A stretch of 64,000 nt of DNA from CAVXNP01 sp963763305 (GCA_963763305.1 CAVXNP010000002.1:1-64000), one strand, 5' to 3'; positions 28,044-37,510 are shown, counted from the stretch's first letter. A program made the numbers and translations. Notes: generated from the letters alone by a model not told the origin.

Positions 28044-30819
28044 GTGACCAGAAAGAACAGAACGCAGGATTCGAGCAAGCGCACGGCGGACGACAGCCGA
28101 AGCGCCGACACCAGCAGCGCCGGCAAGAGCGCCGGCAAGACGCGACGCAAGGGCGCCGGCCAGGTGCGCGACCCGCACGCCGAGCGCGAGGCGCAGCGCT
28201 ACGAGCGACCGATCCCCAGCCGGGAAGCGATCCTGGCCCTGCTCGAGCAGCGCGGCGAAATGTGCACCGAGGCGGTCATCGCCGAGGCGCTGGCGATTAC
28301 CGACGAATACGAAGTCGGCGCGCTGCACAAGCGGCTCGGCGCGATGGTGCGCGATGGCCAGCTGCTGCAGGGGCGCCGTGGCGGCTTCGCGCCGGCGCAG
28401 AAGCTGGACCTGATCCCGGGCCTGGTGCTGGCCAATGTCGAGGGCTACGGCTTCCTGCGCCCGGACGAGGGCGGCGACGACCTCTATCTTTCGCCGCAGC
28501 AGATGCGCGCGGTGATGCACGGTGACCGCGTGCTGGCCAGCGTGGTCGGCGTCGACCGCCGCGGGCGCAAGCAGGGCGCGATCGTCGAAGTACTGCAGCG
28601 GCGCTCGTCGCGGCTGGTCGGCCGGGTGGTGGTGGAGAACGGCGTCACCGTGGTGGTGCCGGACGACCGCCGGCTGCATCCAGGACGTGATGATTCCGCC
28701 CGGGCAGGAGCAGGGCGCGAAAAGCGGCCAGATCGTGGTGGCCGAGATCACCGAGCCGCCCAGCGCCGGGCGTGGCCCGATCGGCGAGATCCGCGCCGTG
28801 CTGGGCGACCGCCTGCAGCCGTCGCTGCTGGTGGAAATGGCAATCGCCAGCCACGACCTTCCGCACGAATGGCCGGCCGGCAGTGCTGCGCGATGCCGCG
28901 CAGGTCGAGCCGGAAGTCAGCGCGGCCGAGCGCAAGGGCCGCACCGACCTGCGCAAGCTGCCGCTGGTGACCATCGACGGCGCCGACGCGCGCGATTTCG
29001 ACGATGCGGTCTACGCCGAGCCCCGCCGCGGTCGGCGGCTGGCGCCTGATCGTGGCGATCGCCGACGTATCGCACTACGTGCAGCTCGGCAGCGACGCTG
29101 GACACGCGAGGCGTACGAGCGCAGCACCTCGACCTACTTCCCCGGCTTCGTGGTGCCGATGCTGCCCGAGACGCTGTCCAACGGGATCTGCTCGCTGAAC
29201 CCGAAGGTCGAGCGGCTGTGCATGGTCTGCGACATGCAGGTGGACGCCGATGGCGAGGTGACCAAGCGCGAAGTTCTACGACGCGGTGATGCGCTCGCAC
29301 GCCCGCCTGACCTACGACAAGGTGTGGCAGGTGGTGGGCCTGCAGCGACGCCGACGCGCGCCATGAAGTAGCCGACGTGCTGCCGCAACTGGAGCACCTG
29401 CACGCGCTGTACAAGGCGATGGCCGGGCAGCGCCAGCGCCGTGGCGCGATCGACTTCGAGACGCCGGAGGTGAAGTTCGGGCTGGACCAGCGCGGCGAAG
29501 TCGAAACCATGGGCGCCACCGAGCGCAACGACGCGCACAAGATGATCGAGGAGTGCATGATCGCGGCCAACGTGCAGGCCGCGCTGTACCTGGCAAAGAA
29601 GAAGATCCCGGCGTTGTTCCGTGCGCACGAGCCGCCGCCGGCGGAGAAGTACGAGGACCTGCAGCAGTTCCTGCGCGAGTTCAAGCTGAGCATGCCGCCG
29701 GTGGACGAGGTGACGCCGGGCGACTTCGCCGACGTGCTGCGGATGGTGCACGACCGTCCCGAGCGCGAGCTGGTCCAGTCGGTGCTGCTGCGCTCGCAGA
29801 GCATGGCGGCCTACCAGCCGGAAAACCGGGGCCACTTCGGGCTGGCGCTGACGCCTACGCGCATTTCACCTCGCCGATCCGGCGCTATCCGGACCTGCTG
29901 GTGCATCGGGCGATCCGCTACGCGCTGACCGGTGGCAAGACCGTCCGACTACAGCTACAGCCCGGCCGAGATGGCCGCCATGGCGGTGCACTGTTCGCAG
30001 CGCGAGCGGCGGGCGGAGGAGGCCGAGCGCGACGTCGACGAGCGCTTCAAGTGCGCCTGGATGTCCAAGCACGTCGGCAGCGAGTTCGACGGCGTGGTCA
30101 CCGGGGTCACCTCGTTCGGCCTGTTCGTGGAGCTGGAGGAGTCGCGGGTGTCCGGGCTGGTGCACATCAGCCAGCTGGCCAACGACTATTACCACTTCGA
30201 CCCGATCCGCAAGCTGCTCAAGGGCGAGCGCAGCGGCGGCCAGTTCCGCCTGGGCGACCACGTGCGGGTGCAGGTGCTGCGCGCCAGCCTGGAAGATCGC
30301 AAGATCGATTTCCGGCTGGTGCCGTCGCGCACCCCGGCACAGCCGCCGCGCACCGGCAAGGCGTATGACTACGCCGCCAGCGGCGAGCGCTATTCGTTGC
30401 CCAAGGCGGCGCCCAAGGCTGCCAAGAGCCAGGGCATGTTCGGCAAGGCGGCCAAGGCAATCGGCCGTGCCTTCGGCCGGCGCGAGGCGGTCGAGCCCGA
30501 TGCGCAGGCATCGGCCGCCCCGGCACGCGGTAAAACCGCCGCCCCGCCGAAGAAGGTGGCACGCTCCTACCGGCAGCCGAGCACGCCACCGGTCAACCCG
30601 ACCCGACCGATCAAGGGCGGGCGCAGCAAGCCGGCCGCCGATGCGGCCGATGGCAAGCCCACGGGCGCGCGGTCCGGCGGCGGCAAGTCCGGCACCGCCA
30701 AGGGTCAGCGCGCTGGCGGCAGGGGCCAGGCCAGGAACAACGCGCCGGCACCGGCGGCTGGCGGCGCCGCACCGAAGAAGGGTGCCGGGCGGTCACGCAA
30801 ACCCAAGGGCAAGGCATGA
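28044..30819 (+). pseudogene. rnr: Ribonuclease R, frameshifted
   Basis: 3'-5' exoribonuclease that degrades structured RNA. Segments give the N-terminal helix-turn-helix and cold-shock domains (LEQRGEMCTEAVIAEALAI), the RNB core with the metal-binding stretch TIDGADARDFDDAVYAEP and FPGFVVPMLPETLSNGICSL, RRYPDLLVHRAI, and an S1 domain (EFDGVVTGVTSFGLFVELEE). About nine single-base indels between 28680 and 29950 shift the frame, mostly one extra base, with conserved residues on both sides. The GTG start follows ACAAGG. The C-terminal tail (from about 30420) is a long Lys/Ala/Pro/Gly-rich extension, probably RNA-binding. Followed by rlmB with a 4-base overlap, the usual pair. Confidence 0.93.
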
Positions 30820-31562
30820 GCGAGAGCTGGATCGTCGGCATCAACCCGGTCGAGGGCGCACTGAGCAACGACGCCACGCGGGTGCGCGAGCTGGTGGTGG
30901 AGCAGGGCCAGCGCAACGCCCGCGTGCTTGAGCTGGCCGAGCGCGCCAAGGCGTTGCGCATCGTGGTGCACCACCGTGCCCGTGCCGAGCTGGACAAGCT
31001 GGCCGGCGAGGCGCGCCACCAGGGCGTGGCGGCGTTGTACGAGGCGCCGCCGATGACCCACGAGAACGAGCTGGCCGGCCTGCTCGAGCGCGACGGCATG
31101 GAGACCCTGCTGCTGGTGCTCGACGGCGTGACCGATCCGCACAACCTGGGCGCCTGCCTGCGCAGTGCGGCGGCGGCCAAGGTCACCGCGGTGATCGTGC
31201 CCAAGGATCGCGCGGTCGGGCTGACCCCGGTGGTGCGGCGGGCCTCGGCCGGCGGCGCCGACCGGGTGCCGCTGGTGGCGGTGACCAACCTGGCGCGCAC
31301 GTTGCGCGAGCTGAAGGATGCCGGGGTGTGGGTCACCGGGCTGGCCGGCGATACCGAGACCACGGTCTACGGTGTGGACTTCAAGGGTCCGGTGGCGCTG
31401 GTGCTGGGCAGCGAGGGCGAGGGCATGCGCCGGCTGACCCGCGAGCTGTGCGATTACGTCGCGCGGATCCCCATGCCCGGCACCATGGAAAGCCTCAACG
31501 TGTCGGTCGCCGCGGGCGTCGTGCTGTTCGAGGCGCTGCGGCAACGGAGCGTCAGGCCATGA
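30816..31562 (+). CDS. rlmB: 23S rRNA (guanosine-2251-2'-O)-methyltransferase
   Basis: 248 residues of the SpoU/TrmH (SPOUT) family. The N-terminal substrate-binding region (WIVGINPVEGAL...) is followed by the three SpoU motifs: LDGVTDPHNLGACLRSAAA, LVLGSEGEGM and IPMPGTMESLNVSVAAGVVL. These form the knotted SAM site. RlmB methylates the 2'-O of G2251 in the peptidyl-transferase P-loop. It overlaps rnr by 4 bases and the next gene by 4 (ATGA), so all three are probably one operon. Confidence 0.95.
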   Translation: MSESWIVGINPVEGALSNDATRVRELVVEQGQRNARVLELAERAKALRIVVHHRARAELDKLAGEARHQGVAALYEAPPMTHENELAGLLERDGMETLLLVLDGVTDPHNLGACLRSAAAAKVTAVIVPKDRAVGLTPVVRRASAGGADRVPLVAVTNLARTLRELKDAGVWVTGLAGDTETTVYGVDFKGPVALVLGSEGEGMRRLTRELCDYVARIPMPGTMESLNVSVAAGVVLFEALRQRSVRP

Positions 31563-31840
31563 TCCTGTACTGGTACGACTGGGCCGGGTATATCGGCGTG
31601 GCGCTGGTGCTGCTTGCCTTTGCGCTGCTGCAGGCGCACAAGCTTCATGGCAACGGGCTGCCCTATCAGCTGATGAACATTGCCGGGGCGCTTGGCGTGA
31701 CCTTGTCGCTGGTTTTTGGCACGTTCAACGGGGCCGCGTTCGCCCTGGAGATGGCCTGGATCGTGATCAGCGTGTACGGCATCGTGCACGGCAGCCGGGT
31801 GCGCCGCGCGGCGCGCGAGGCCGGCGACGAGAGCCGTTAG
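31559..31840 (+). CDS. Small membrane protein (CBU_0592-like)
   Basis: 93 residues, three hydrophobic helices (WAGYIGVALVLLAFALLQAH, a middle LMNIAGALGVTLSLVFG and AFALEMAWIVISVYGIV) and a basic C-terminus. The pattern matches the CBU_0592 family of unknown function, commonly found as a tail gene in housekeeping operons. The start codon overlaps the rlmB stop. No catalytic residues are evident. Confidence 0.75.
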   Translation: MILYWYDWAGYIGVALVLLAFALLQAHKLHGNGLPYQLMNIAGALGVTLSLVFGTFNGAAFALEMAWIVISVYGIVHGSRVRRAAREAGDESR

Positions 31841-31928
31841 TCCACCGGGGCGTGGCATACCGGGCCGCAGCGGGCGACAACCGCTCCGACGGCCAGTCGG
31901 GTGCGCGCGGCTGGGCGGCAGAGCCGGC

Positions 31929-32088
31929 TAGGAGCGTGGGCCGTAGAAACTTTGGAGAGCGAGATGGTGCTATCGCCATAGGGTGCGACTATCGGAGGAG
32001 GCGCATGGTCATGCTATGCAAGCGAGGAGTCGCAGCCTATGGATGAGAGCATCATCGCAGCCCAAAGATTCTGCGGCCCACGCTCCTA
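31929..32088. mobile_element. 160-bp inverted-repeat element, copy A (MITE/REPIN-like)
   Basis: Begins TAGGAGCGTGGGCCGTAGAA and ends CTGCGGCCCACGCTCCTA; the terminal inverted repeats match over about 25 bases with one or two gaps. Nearly identical to 49083-49247, differing in a short central patch and by one base in the right repeat. No transposase is encoded. The last three bases on the minus strand are the TAG stop of rnt. Removing the element with one TA would leave CTC-TAG-CCG, so the rnt stop may predate insertion here. Confidence 0.85.
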
Positions 32089-32746
32089 GAGCACGCCCAG
32101 TCCGATCTGCTCGCGCTCGAACATCTCCAGCTGGCGCCAGCGGTTGACGATGGTGCAGAACAACTCGGCGGTGCGCTCGGCGTCGTACACCGCCGAATGC
32201 GCCTCTCGCGCTGTCGAAGTCCAGCCCGGCGGCCAGCGCCGCCTTGCTCAGCACGGTCTGGCCGTAGGCCAGGCCGGCCAGCGTGGCGGTGTCGAAACAG
32301 CTGAACGGGTGGAACGGGTTGCGCTTGTGCCCGCAACGGCGCACCGCGGCGTTCAGGAAGGCCAGGTCGAAGGCGGCGTTGTGGCCGACCAGGATCGCCC
32401 GCTGGCAGCCGGTGTGGCGCATCGCCTCGCGCACCGGGGCGAAGATATGGTCCAGTGCCATGCGCTCGCTGAGCGCGCCGCGCAGCGGATTGTCCGGATC
32501 GATTCCGGTGATTTCCAGCGAGCGGGGGTCGATGTTGGCGCCCGGGAACGGCTCCACGTGTGACGACACCACCGGCTGCGGATGCAGGAAGCCCGCGGCA
32601 TCCATCCCCGGTATGACCACGGCGATTTCCAGCAGCGCGTCGCGCTCGGCATCGAAGCCGCCGGTCTCCACGTCCATGATCACCGGCATGAAACCGCGGA
32701 ACCGCTGCCCCATGCGGGCCGCCTGGCTGTTGCAAAGATTATCCAT
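32086..32746 (-). pseudogene. rnt: Ribonuclease T, one frameshift
   Basis: DEDD-family 3'-5' exonuclease that matures tRNA and other stable RNA 3' ends. The N-terminus MDNLCNSQAARMGQRFRGFM leads into the metal site VIMDVETGGFD; FDLAFLNAAVRRCGHKRNPF follows. Near 32210 one extra base breaks the frame inside FDSAR/AHSAVYDAERTAELFC; correct reading then runs to IVNRWRQLEMFEREQIGLGVL and a TAG at 32086-32088 that lies in the end of the inverted-repeat element. The RNase T alignment needs exactly one base removed, so the break looks like an error. About 219 codons, normal for the family. Confidence 0.9.
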
Positions 32747-32950
32747 GCGCGAAGCATATCAGCCGCCCCGGCGTGGCCGCGTCTTTGTCGCCGACGGACG
32801 CTGTTGCCTGCGCCAGTGTCTTCTTTCTGTCACACAAACGGCATCGAATGGTAAAACCCCGGCCCCATCCTGCCCCGGTTCCTGCTCGGCCGACCATGGA
32901 AAGACAGGGGGCGGCCGAAATGATTCCTACCAACATAGTGGAGAAAGTTC

Positions 32951-34225
32951 ATGCGTTCGAAGATGCTCGTGGTGGCGATCGCCGCCGGCCTCGGCCTGGC
33001 CAGTGTCACGGCCGTCGCCTCGCCGGCCCAGTACAAGGCCCAGGAATCGACCAGCCAGGATGCTGCCAAGGCCCAGATCGAGATGCTCAAGGCCCAGCTG
33101 GCCGAGCTGCAGTCGAAGGTGGCCTCGCTCGAGGAGCGCACGGACGCCCAGTCGGACATCAATGTCAGCAGCGGCCAGGCGGTGGAGCAGGCGACCACGG
33201 TCACCGCCGCCAGTGACAAGCGCCTTGCCGCGCTGGAGAAGGCGGTGAACAACACCACCATCGGCGGCAAGATGTACTTCGACTTCACCAACATCGACCA
33301 GAAGAACAGCGACAGCGGCAAGACCGACAAGAGCGGCACCGGTATCGACGTCAAGCGCTTCTACCTGGGCATCGGCCACACCTTCAATGACATCTGGTCG
33401 GCCAACCTGACTACCGACTTCAACTACGTCAGCAACGACGGCGAGACCAACCTGTTCGTGAAGAAGGCCTACGTGCAGGGCAAGTTCAGCGATGCGGCCG
33501 TGCTGCGGATCGGTTCGGCCGACATGCCGTGGATCCCGTTCGTGGAGAACTACTACGGCTTCCGCTACGTCGAGAACACCCTGACCGACCGCCTGCACTA
33601 CGCCAATTCGGCCGACTGGGGCCTGCACATGGGCGGTGACCTGGGTGCCGGCAAGAGCGTCAACTACGCCGTGTCCGTGGTCAACGGCAACGGCTACAAG
33701 AACCCCAGCCGCAGCAAGGGCGTGGACGTCGAGGGCCGCGTCGGCTTCGTGCCGTTCGAGAACATGATCGTCGCGGTCGGCGGCTACAGCGGCCACCTGG
33801 GCAAGGAGACCCAGAACACCAGCGCGCAGAACACCGCCCAGCGTGGCGACATCATGGTGGCCTACGCCGGCAAGACCTTCCGCGTTGGCGCGGAGTACTT
33901 CAACGCCAAGAACTGGGGCAACCTGGTGCTCAGCCCGATTTCGGACAAGGCCGACGGTTACTCTCTGTGGGGCAGCGTGGCGCTCAATGATGCGCTGACC
34001 CTGTTCGCCCGCTATGACGACGCCAAGCTGAGCAAGAACCAGGATCGCAACGCCAAGGACAGCTACTACAACCTGGGCCTGCAGTATCAGGTGACCAAGG
34101 GCTTCAAGCTGGCCGGTGTGTGGAAGCACGAGAAGGTCGACCAGTCGGTGCTGCTGCCGGTGGCCCCGCACGTGCAGAACGTCAAGACCAACGAGATCGG
34201 TGTATTCGGCGAGGTCGCGTTCTAA
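32951..34225 (+). CDS. Outer-membrane porin (OprO/OprP-like)
   Basis: 424 residues. Signal peptide MRSKMLVVAIAAGLGLASV...AVASPA, then a periplasmic coiled coil (about 35-70, AQIEMLKAQLAELQSKVASL) as in trimeric anion porins, then a beta-barrel of alternating aromatic strands ending in the outer-membrane signature Phe (EIGVFGEVAF). The coiled coil plus barrel resembles phosphate-selective OprO/P porins, but no selectivity residues can be assigned here. The ATG follows AGTGGAGAAAG. A strong terminator follows, so it is probably monocistronic and highly expressed. Confidence 0.88.
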   Translation: MRSKMLVVAIAAGLGLASVTAVASPAQYKAQESTSQDAAKAQIEMLKAQLAELQSKVASLEERTDAQSDINVSSGQAVEQATTVTAASDKRLAALEKAVNNTTIGGKMYFDFTNIDQKNSDSGKTDKSGTGIDVKRFYLGIGHTFNDIWSANLTTDFNYVSNDGETNLFVKKAYVQGKFSDAAVLRIGSADMPWIPFVENYYGFRYVENTLTDRLHYANSADWGLHMGGDLGAGKSVNYAVSVVNGNGYKNPSRSKGVDVEGRVGFVPFENMIVAVGGYSGHLGKETQNTSAQNTAQRGDIMVAYAGKTFRVGAEYFNAKNWGNLVLSPISDKADGYSLWGSVALNDALTLFARYDDAKLSKNQDRNAKDSYYNLGLQYQVTKGFKLAGVWKHEKVDQSVLLPVAPHVQNVKTNEIGVFGEVAF

Positions 34226-34294
34226 AGCTTTCGTTCGCCGCCGACACGGCGGCACGAGAACGTCATCGTAAGGAGCGGTTTCCAGGGACGGTAC

Positions 34295-34325
34295 GAACGG
34301 CGGGCTTTGCCCGCCGTTCTTGTTG
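34295..34325 (+). terminator. Intrinsic terminator of the porin gene
   Basis: An 11-bp stem GAACGGCGGGC / GCCCGCCGTTC around TTT, followed by TTGTTGCT. Begins 70 bases after the porin stop. Confidence 0.9.
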
Positions 34326-34399
34326 CTGAAGCGGGCACAGCACCATTGGCTCCGGATAGGGCACACTGGGCACGGCTGATCCAACGATCCGGAGTCGCG

Positions 34400-35170
34400 A
34401 TGAAGTTGCCACTGATCCTGTTTGCACTGGCGCTCAGTGCCGGCTTGCATGCACAGACGCCGAGGCCGACGCCGACGTCTGGCTATCCTGCGCCAATCCA
34501 GGCGCTGGTGGACAAGGGCATGACGATCAAGGGGCCGCTGCAGGCGCCGGCGGGGTTCAAGGGGTATGCGGCGGAGTTCCGCGGACGACCGCTGCCGGTC
34601 TATCTGCTGCCCGATGGCAAGCACATGGTGGTCGGCAGCCTGCTCGATGCCCAGGCCAACGACCTCACCCAGAGCGCCATGCGCGAGGCGGGCAAGGCGC
34701 CGCTCGATGCCTCCACCTGGGCTGCGCTGGAGAAGACGACCTGGATTGCCGAGGGCTCGACCCACCCGCGGCATGTGGTCTACGTGCTTACCGACACCGA
34801 ATGTCCCTATTGCCATCGCTTGTGGCAGGCGGTCGCACCGATGCTCAAGAGCGGCGATGTGCAGGTGCGCCATGTCCTGGTGGCGGTGATCGCCGCGGAC
34901 AGCCTGGGGCGAGCGGCGGCGATTCTTGGTTCGGCGGACCCGGCAGCGGCCCTGAACCGGCACGAGAAGAACTTCGGGCACAGCCCGGTCGCCGTGGCGG
35001 CCAGGCCCCTGCCGGCCGCGGTGCAGCAGGTCCGCGCCAACACCGCGCTGATGCAGCGCCTGGGTTTCGGCGCCACACCGACCACGTTCTACAAGGACGC
35101 CTCCGGAGCAGTGCACAGCATCGAGGGACTGATGGATGCGACGCGGATGAAAGCGGTGTTCGACCGCTGA
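34400..35170 (+). CDS. dsbG: Thiol:disulfide interchange protein DsbG
   Basis: 256 residues with a signal peptide (MKLPLILFALALSAGLHAQ). An N-terminal cystatin-like dimerisation domain (PAPIQALVDKGMTIKGPLQA) precedes the thioredoxin domain with the active site TECPYCHR (Cys135, Cys138) and the cis-proline loop GATPTTFY. DsbG reduces sulfenylated cysteines and isomerises disulfides in the periplasm, recycled by DsbD. CPYC is the DsbG-type active site. ATG 34400 follows GGAG. It stands alone between the porin terminator and the sulfur operon. Confidence 0.9.
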   Translation: MKLPLILFALALSAGLHAQTPRPTPTSGYPAPIQALVDKGMTIKGPLQAPAGFKGYAAEFRGRPLPVYLLPDGKHMVVGSLLDAQANDLTQSAMREAGKAPLDASTWAALEKTTWIAEGSTHPRHVVYVLTDTECPYCHRLWQAVAPMLKSGDVQVRHVLVAVIAADSLGRAAAILGSADPAAALNRHEKNFGHSPVAVAARPLPAAVQQVRANTALMQRLGFGATPTTFYKDASGAVHSIEGLMDATRMKAVFDR

Positions 35171-35216
35171 GTGCGCTCACGCTCGGGCCGGCTTGCAGCG
35201 GCGGGTGCGCGGCTAT

Positions 35217-35236
35217 ACATTAAGCATAGCTAATAT
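35217..35236. promoter_or_regulatory. AT-rich dyad before the persulfide dioxygenase operon
   Basis: ATTA (35219-35222), eight bases, TAAT (35231-35234), flanked by TA-rich DNA in otherwise GC-rich sequence. ATTx-N8-xAAT is the geometry of ArsR-family sulfide/persulfide sensors (SqrR/BigR), which control this gene set elsewhere. No such regulator is encoded nearby. TAATAT could serve as a -10 box. Confidence 0.4.
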
Positions 35237-35314
35237 AAGTGTTGGTCAGAGGTGTCCCTTTGGCCGCGCCCTCCGGCGCGGAGTCTGCGGCGCCCTGCGG
35301 CACTCGGAGGTGAC

Positions 35315-36181
35315 ATGACCGGTCCGGAAGTAAGAGCGTTCTTCGACCAGCCCAGCAATACCTTCAGTTATGTGGTCTGGGATCCAGCCACCGCCAGGGC
35401 GGCGGTGATCGACAGTGTGCTCGACTATGACGCCGCCTCCGGACGCACCGGGCATGCTTCGGCCGATGCGGTGCTGGCATTCCTGCAAGCACAGCGGCTG
35501 CAGGTGGAATGGGTGATCGACACGCACGTGCATGCCGATCACCTGTCGGCTGCGCCCTACATCCAGTCCCAGGCCGGCGGCAGGCTGGGCATTGGCGAGC
35601 ACATCGTCCAGGTGCAGAGCACGTTCGGGGAGCTCTTCAACGCGGAGGACGCATTTCGCCGCGACGGCAGCCAGTTCGACCATCTGTTCAAGGATGGGGA
35701 GCACTACCGGGTCGGCACCATCGACGCGGTGGCCCTGCATACCCCGGGTCATACGCCGGCGTGCATGACGCACGTCATCGGCGATGCGGCGTTCGTCGGC
35801 GACACCCTGTTCATGCCGGACTACGGCACCGCGCGCTGCGACTTCCCCGGTGGCGATGCACGTACGCTGTACCGCTCGATCCAGCGGATATTCGCGTTGC
35901 CCGACGATACCCGCATCTTCCTGTGCCACGACTACAAGGCACCCGGACGCGAGGAGTTCGTCCACGAGACCACGGTGGCGGCCGAACGCGCCGGCAACGT
36001 GCACCTGACCGGCGGCGTGGACGAAGACGCCTTCGTTCGGCTGCGCGAAGCGCGCGACGCCAAGCTGCCGATGCCGAAGCTGATCCTGCCCTCGGTGCAG
36101 GTGAACATGCGCGGCGGCCGGTTGCCGCCGCCGGAGGATAACGGCACCCGCTATCTGAAGATCCCGCTCGACATACTTTAG
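35315..36181 (+). CDS. Persulfide dioxygenase-like MBL-fold hydrolase (Blh type)
   Basis: 288 residues from ATG 35315, chosen for its CGGAGGTGAC ribosome site. The metallo-beta-lactamase metal site is clear: DTHVHADHLSAAPY, GHTPACMTHV, GDTLFMPDYGTARCDFPGG and LCHDYKAPGR. This GTARCDFPGG block is shared with ETHE1-like persulfide dioxygenases and Blh proteins, which oxidise glutathione persulfide to sulfite. Next comes a DUF442 sulfurtransferase and a TauE sulfite exporter, so the operon probably converts sulfide-derived persulfide to sulfite and removes it. Confidence 0.88.
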   Translation: MTGPEVRAFFDQPSNTFSYVVWDPATARAAVIDSVLDYDAASGRTGHASADAVLAFLQAQRLQVEWVIDTHVHADHLSAAPYIQSQAGGRLGIGEHIVQVQSTFGELFNAEDAFRRDGSQFDHLFKDGEHYRVGTIDAVALHTPGHTPACMTHVIGDAAFVGDTLFMPDYGTARCDFPGGDARTLYRSIQRIFALPDDTRIFLCHDYKAPGREEFVHETTVAAERAGNVHLTGGVDEDAFVRLREARDAKLPMPKLILPSVQVNMRGGRLPPPEDNGTRYLKIPLDIL

Positions 36182-36204
36182 AAGATCCCCTGAAGGAGAC
36201 CCCC

Positions 36205-36630
36205 ATGCAGATTCGACACCTCGACGACCAGCTCAGCGTGGCCCCACAGATCGATCCCTCCGAACTCGGTGCGCTGGCAGCGCAGGGGTTTCGCAGCGTG
36301 ATCAACAACCGGCCTGACGGCGAGGCGCCCGATCAGCCGAGCAGTGCCGCGATGGAAGCGGCGGCTGAGCGGGCGGGACTGGCTTATGCGTCCATTCCGG
36401 TGGTCTCCGGCCAGTTGCAGGATGACCAGGTCCAGGCCTTTGCCGCCGCCCTGGCCGAAATGCCCACGCCCGTGCTGGCGTTCTGTCGCACCGGCACCCG
36501 CTCGACCATGTTGTGGGCGCTTGGCGCGGCGCGCACCGCATCGCCCGACGCCGTACTGGCCAGGGCCTCCGAGGCTGGTTACGACCTGTCGGCGTTGCGG
36601 CAGCGGCTGGTTGCGGCGTCCGGCGCGTGA
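36205..36630 (+). CDS. DUF442 (TIGR01244) sulfurtransferase/phosphatase-like protein
   Basis: 141 residues with the PTP-like P-loop LAFCRTGTRSTMLW (CX5R) and the N-terminal LSVAPQIDPSELGALAAQGF of the DUF442 family. In other genomes this domain is fused to, or adjacent to, the persulfide dioxygenase, and is thought to handle persulfide on its Cys. It starts after AAGGAGACC and its stop overlaps the TauE start (TGATG). 23 bases separate it from the dioxygenase gene, consistent with one operon. Confidence 0.88.
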   Translation: MQIRHLDDQLSVAPQIDPSELGALAAQGFRSVINNRPDGEAPDQPSSAAMEAAAERAGLAYASIPVVSGQLQDDQVQAFAAALAEMPTPVLAFCRTGTRSTMLWALGAARTASPDAVLARASEAGYDLSALRQRLVAASGA

Positions 36631-37400
36631 TGGGGCCATGGCTCACTGATCTGCTGGCGATCGGCTGCGGTTCGCTGGTCGGCTTCTCGCTGGCATTGAT
36701 CGGCGGCGGTGGCTCGATCCTGGCGACGCCGTTGATCCTCTATGTCGTCGGCGTGCGCGATCCGCACGTGGCGATCGGCACCAGCGCGCTGGCGGTGTCG
36801 GCCAACGCGTTCGCAAACCTGTGGCCGCACGCGCGGGCCGGGCACGTGCGCTGGAAGGCCGCCTTCGTGTTTGCTGCCGGCGGGGTGGCCGGTGCCTTGC
36901 TGGGTTCCTCCCTGGGCAAGGCAATGAACGGCCAGCACCTGTTGGCGCTGTTCGCGGTGCTGATGCTGGTGGTCGCGTTCCTGATGCTGCGCGGGCGCCG
37001 CGACGGCGGCGAGGACCGCTACCCGTTGCCGCACAGCACCCCGCGGTTGCTTGGCGCCGGGCTGGGAGCCGGTGGACTGTCCGGCTTCTTCGGCATCGGC
37101 GGCGGCTTCCTGATCGTGCCCAGCCTGATGCTGGCCAGCGGCATGGCGATCATCTATGCCATCGGCACGTCGCTTTTTTCTGTCGGCGTGTTCGGGTTGA
37201 CCACCGCGATCAACTACGCAGTATCCGGGCTGATCGACTGGCCGGTCGCGGTGGAATTCATCGGCGGCGGCATCCTCGGCGGCTGGCTGGGCGCGTTGGG
37301 AGCCAAGCGGCTGGCGCGTACCCGGGGCGCGCTGAACCGGATCTTCGCCGGCGTCATCGTCGTGGTCGCCATTTTCATGCTGTACAAGTCGCTGCGCTAG
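36630..37400 (+). CDS. TauE/SafE family (TSUP) sulfite/anion exporter
   Basis: 256 residues, about eight hydrophobic helices, with the TSUP repeats visible: N-terminal GCGSLVGFSLALIGGGGSIL and the mirrored central GAGGLSGFFGIGGGFLIVPS. The two glycine-rich loops are the family's inverted repeat. Likely exports sulfite made by the two upstream enzymes. The start ATG overlaps the DUF442 stop; an in-frame GTG three bases earlier is possible. Last gene of the sulfur operon. Confidence 0.88.
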   Translation: MGPWLTDLLAIGCGSLVGFSLALIGGGGSILATPLILYVVGVRDPHVAIGTSALAVSANAFANLWPHARAGHVRWKAAFVFAAGGVAGALLGSSLGKAMNGQHLLALFAVLMLVVAFLMLRGRRDGGEDRYPLPHSTPRLLGAGLGAGGLSGFFGIGGGFLIVPSLMLASGMAIIYAIGTSLFSVGVFGLTTAINYAVSGLIDWPVAVEFIGGGILGGWLGALGAKRLARTRGALNRIFAGVIVVVAIFMLYKSLR

Positions 37401-37510
37401 GGAGAGTGGTCCTGCTGCTTGCTGGCCTGCCCAGGCTGGGCGCCTGCACTGTGTCTTGTGCTTCGTTCCCTGTTGCCCGCCCCGGTTGCCAGGGAAGCTG
37501 ACGCCACGCC

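Noticed and set aside
35252..35314. An upstream start extending the persulfide dioxygenase by 21 residues
   Set aside because: The extension is Arg/Pro-rich and unconserved, while ATG 35315 has a good ribosome site and the family N-terminus.
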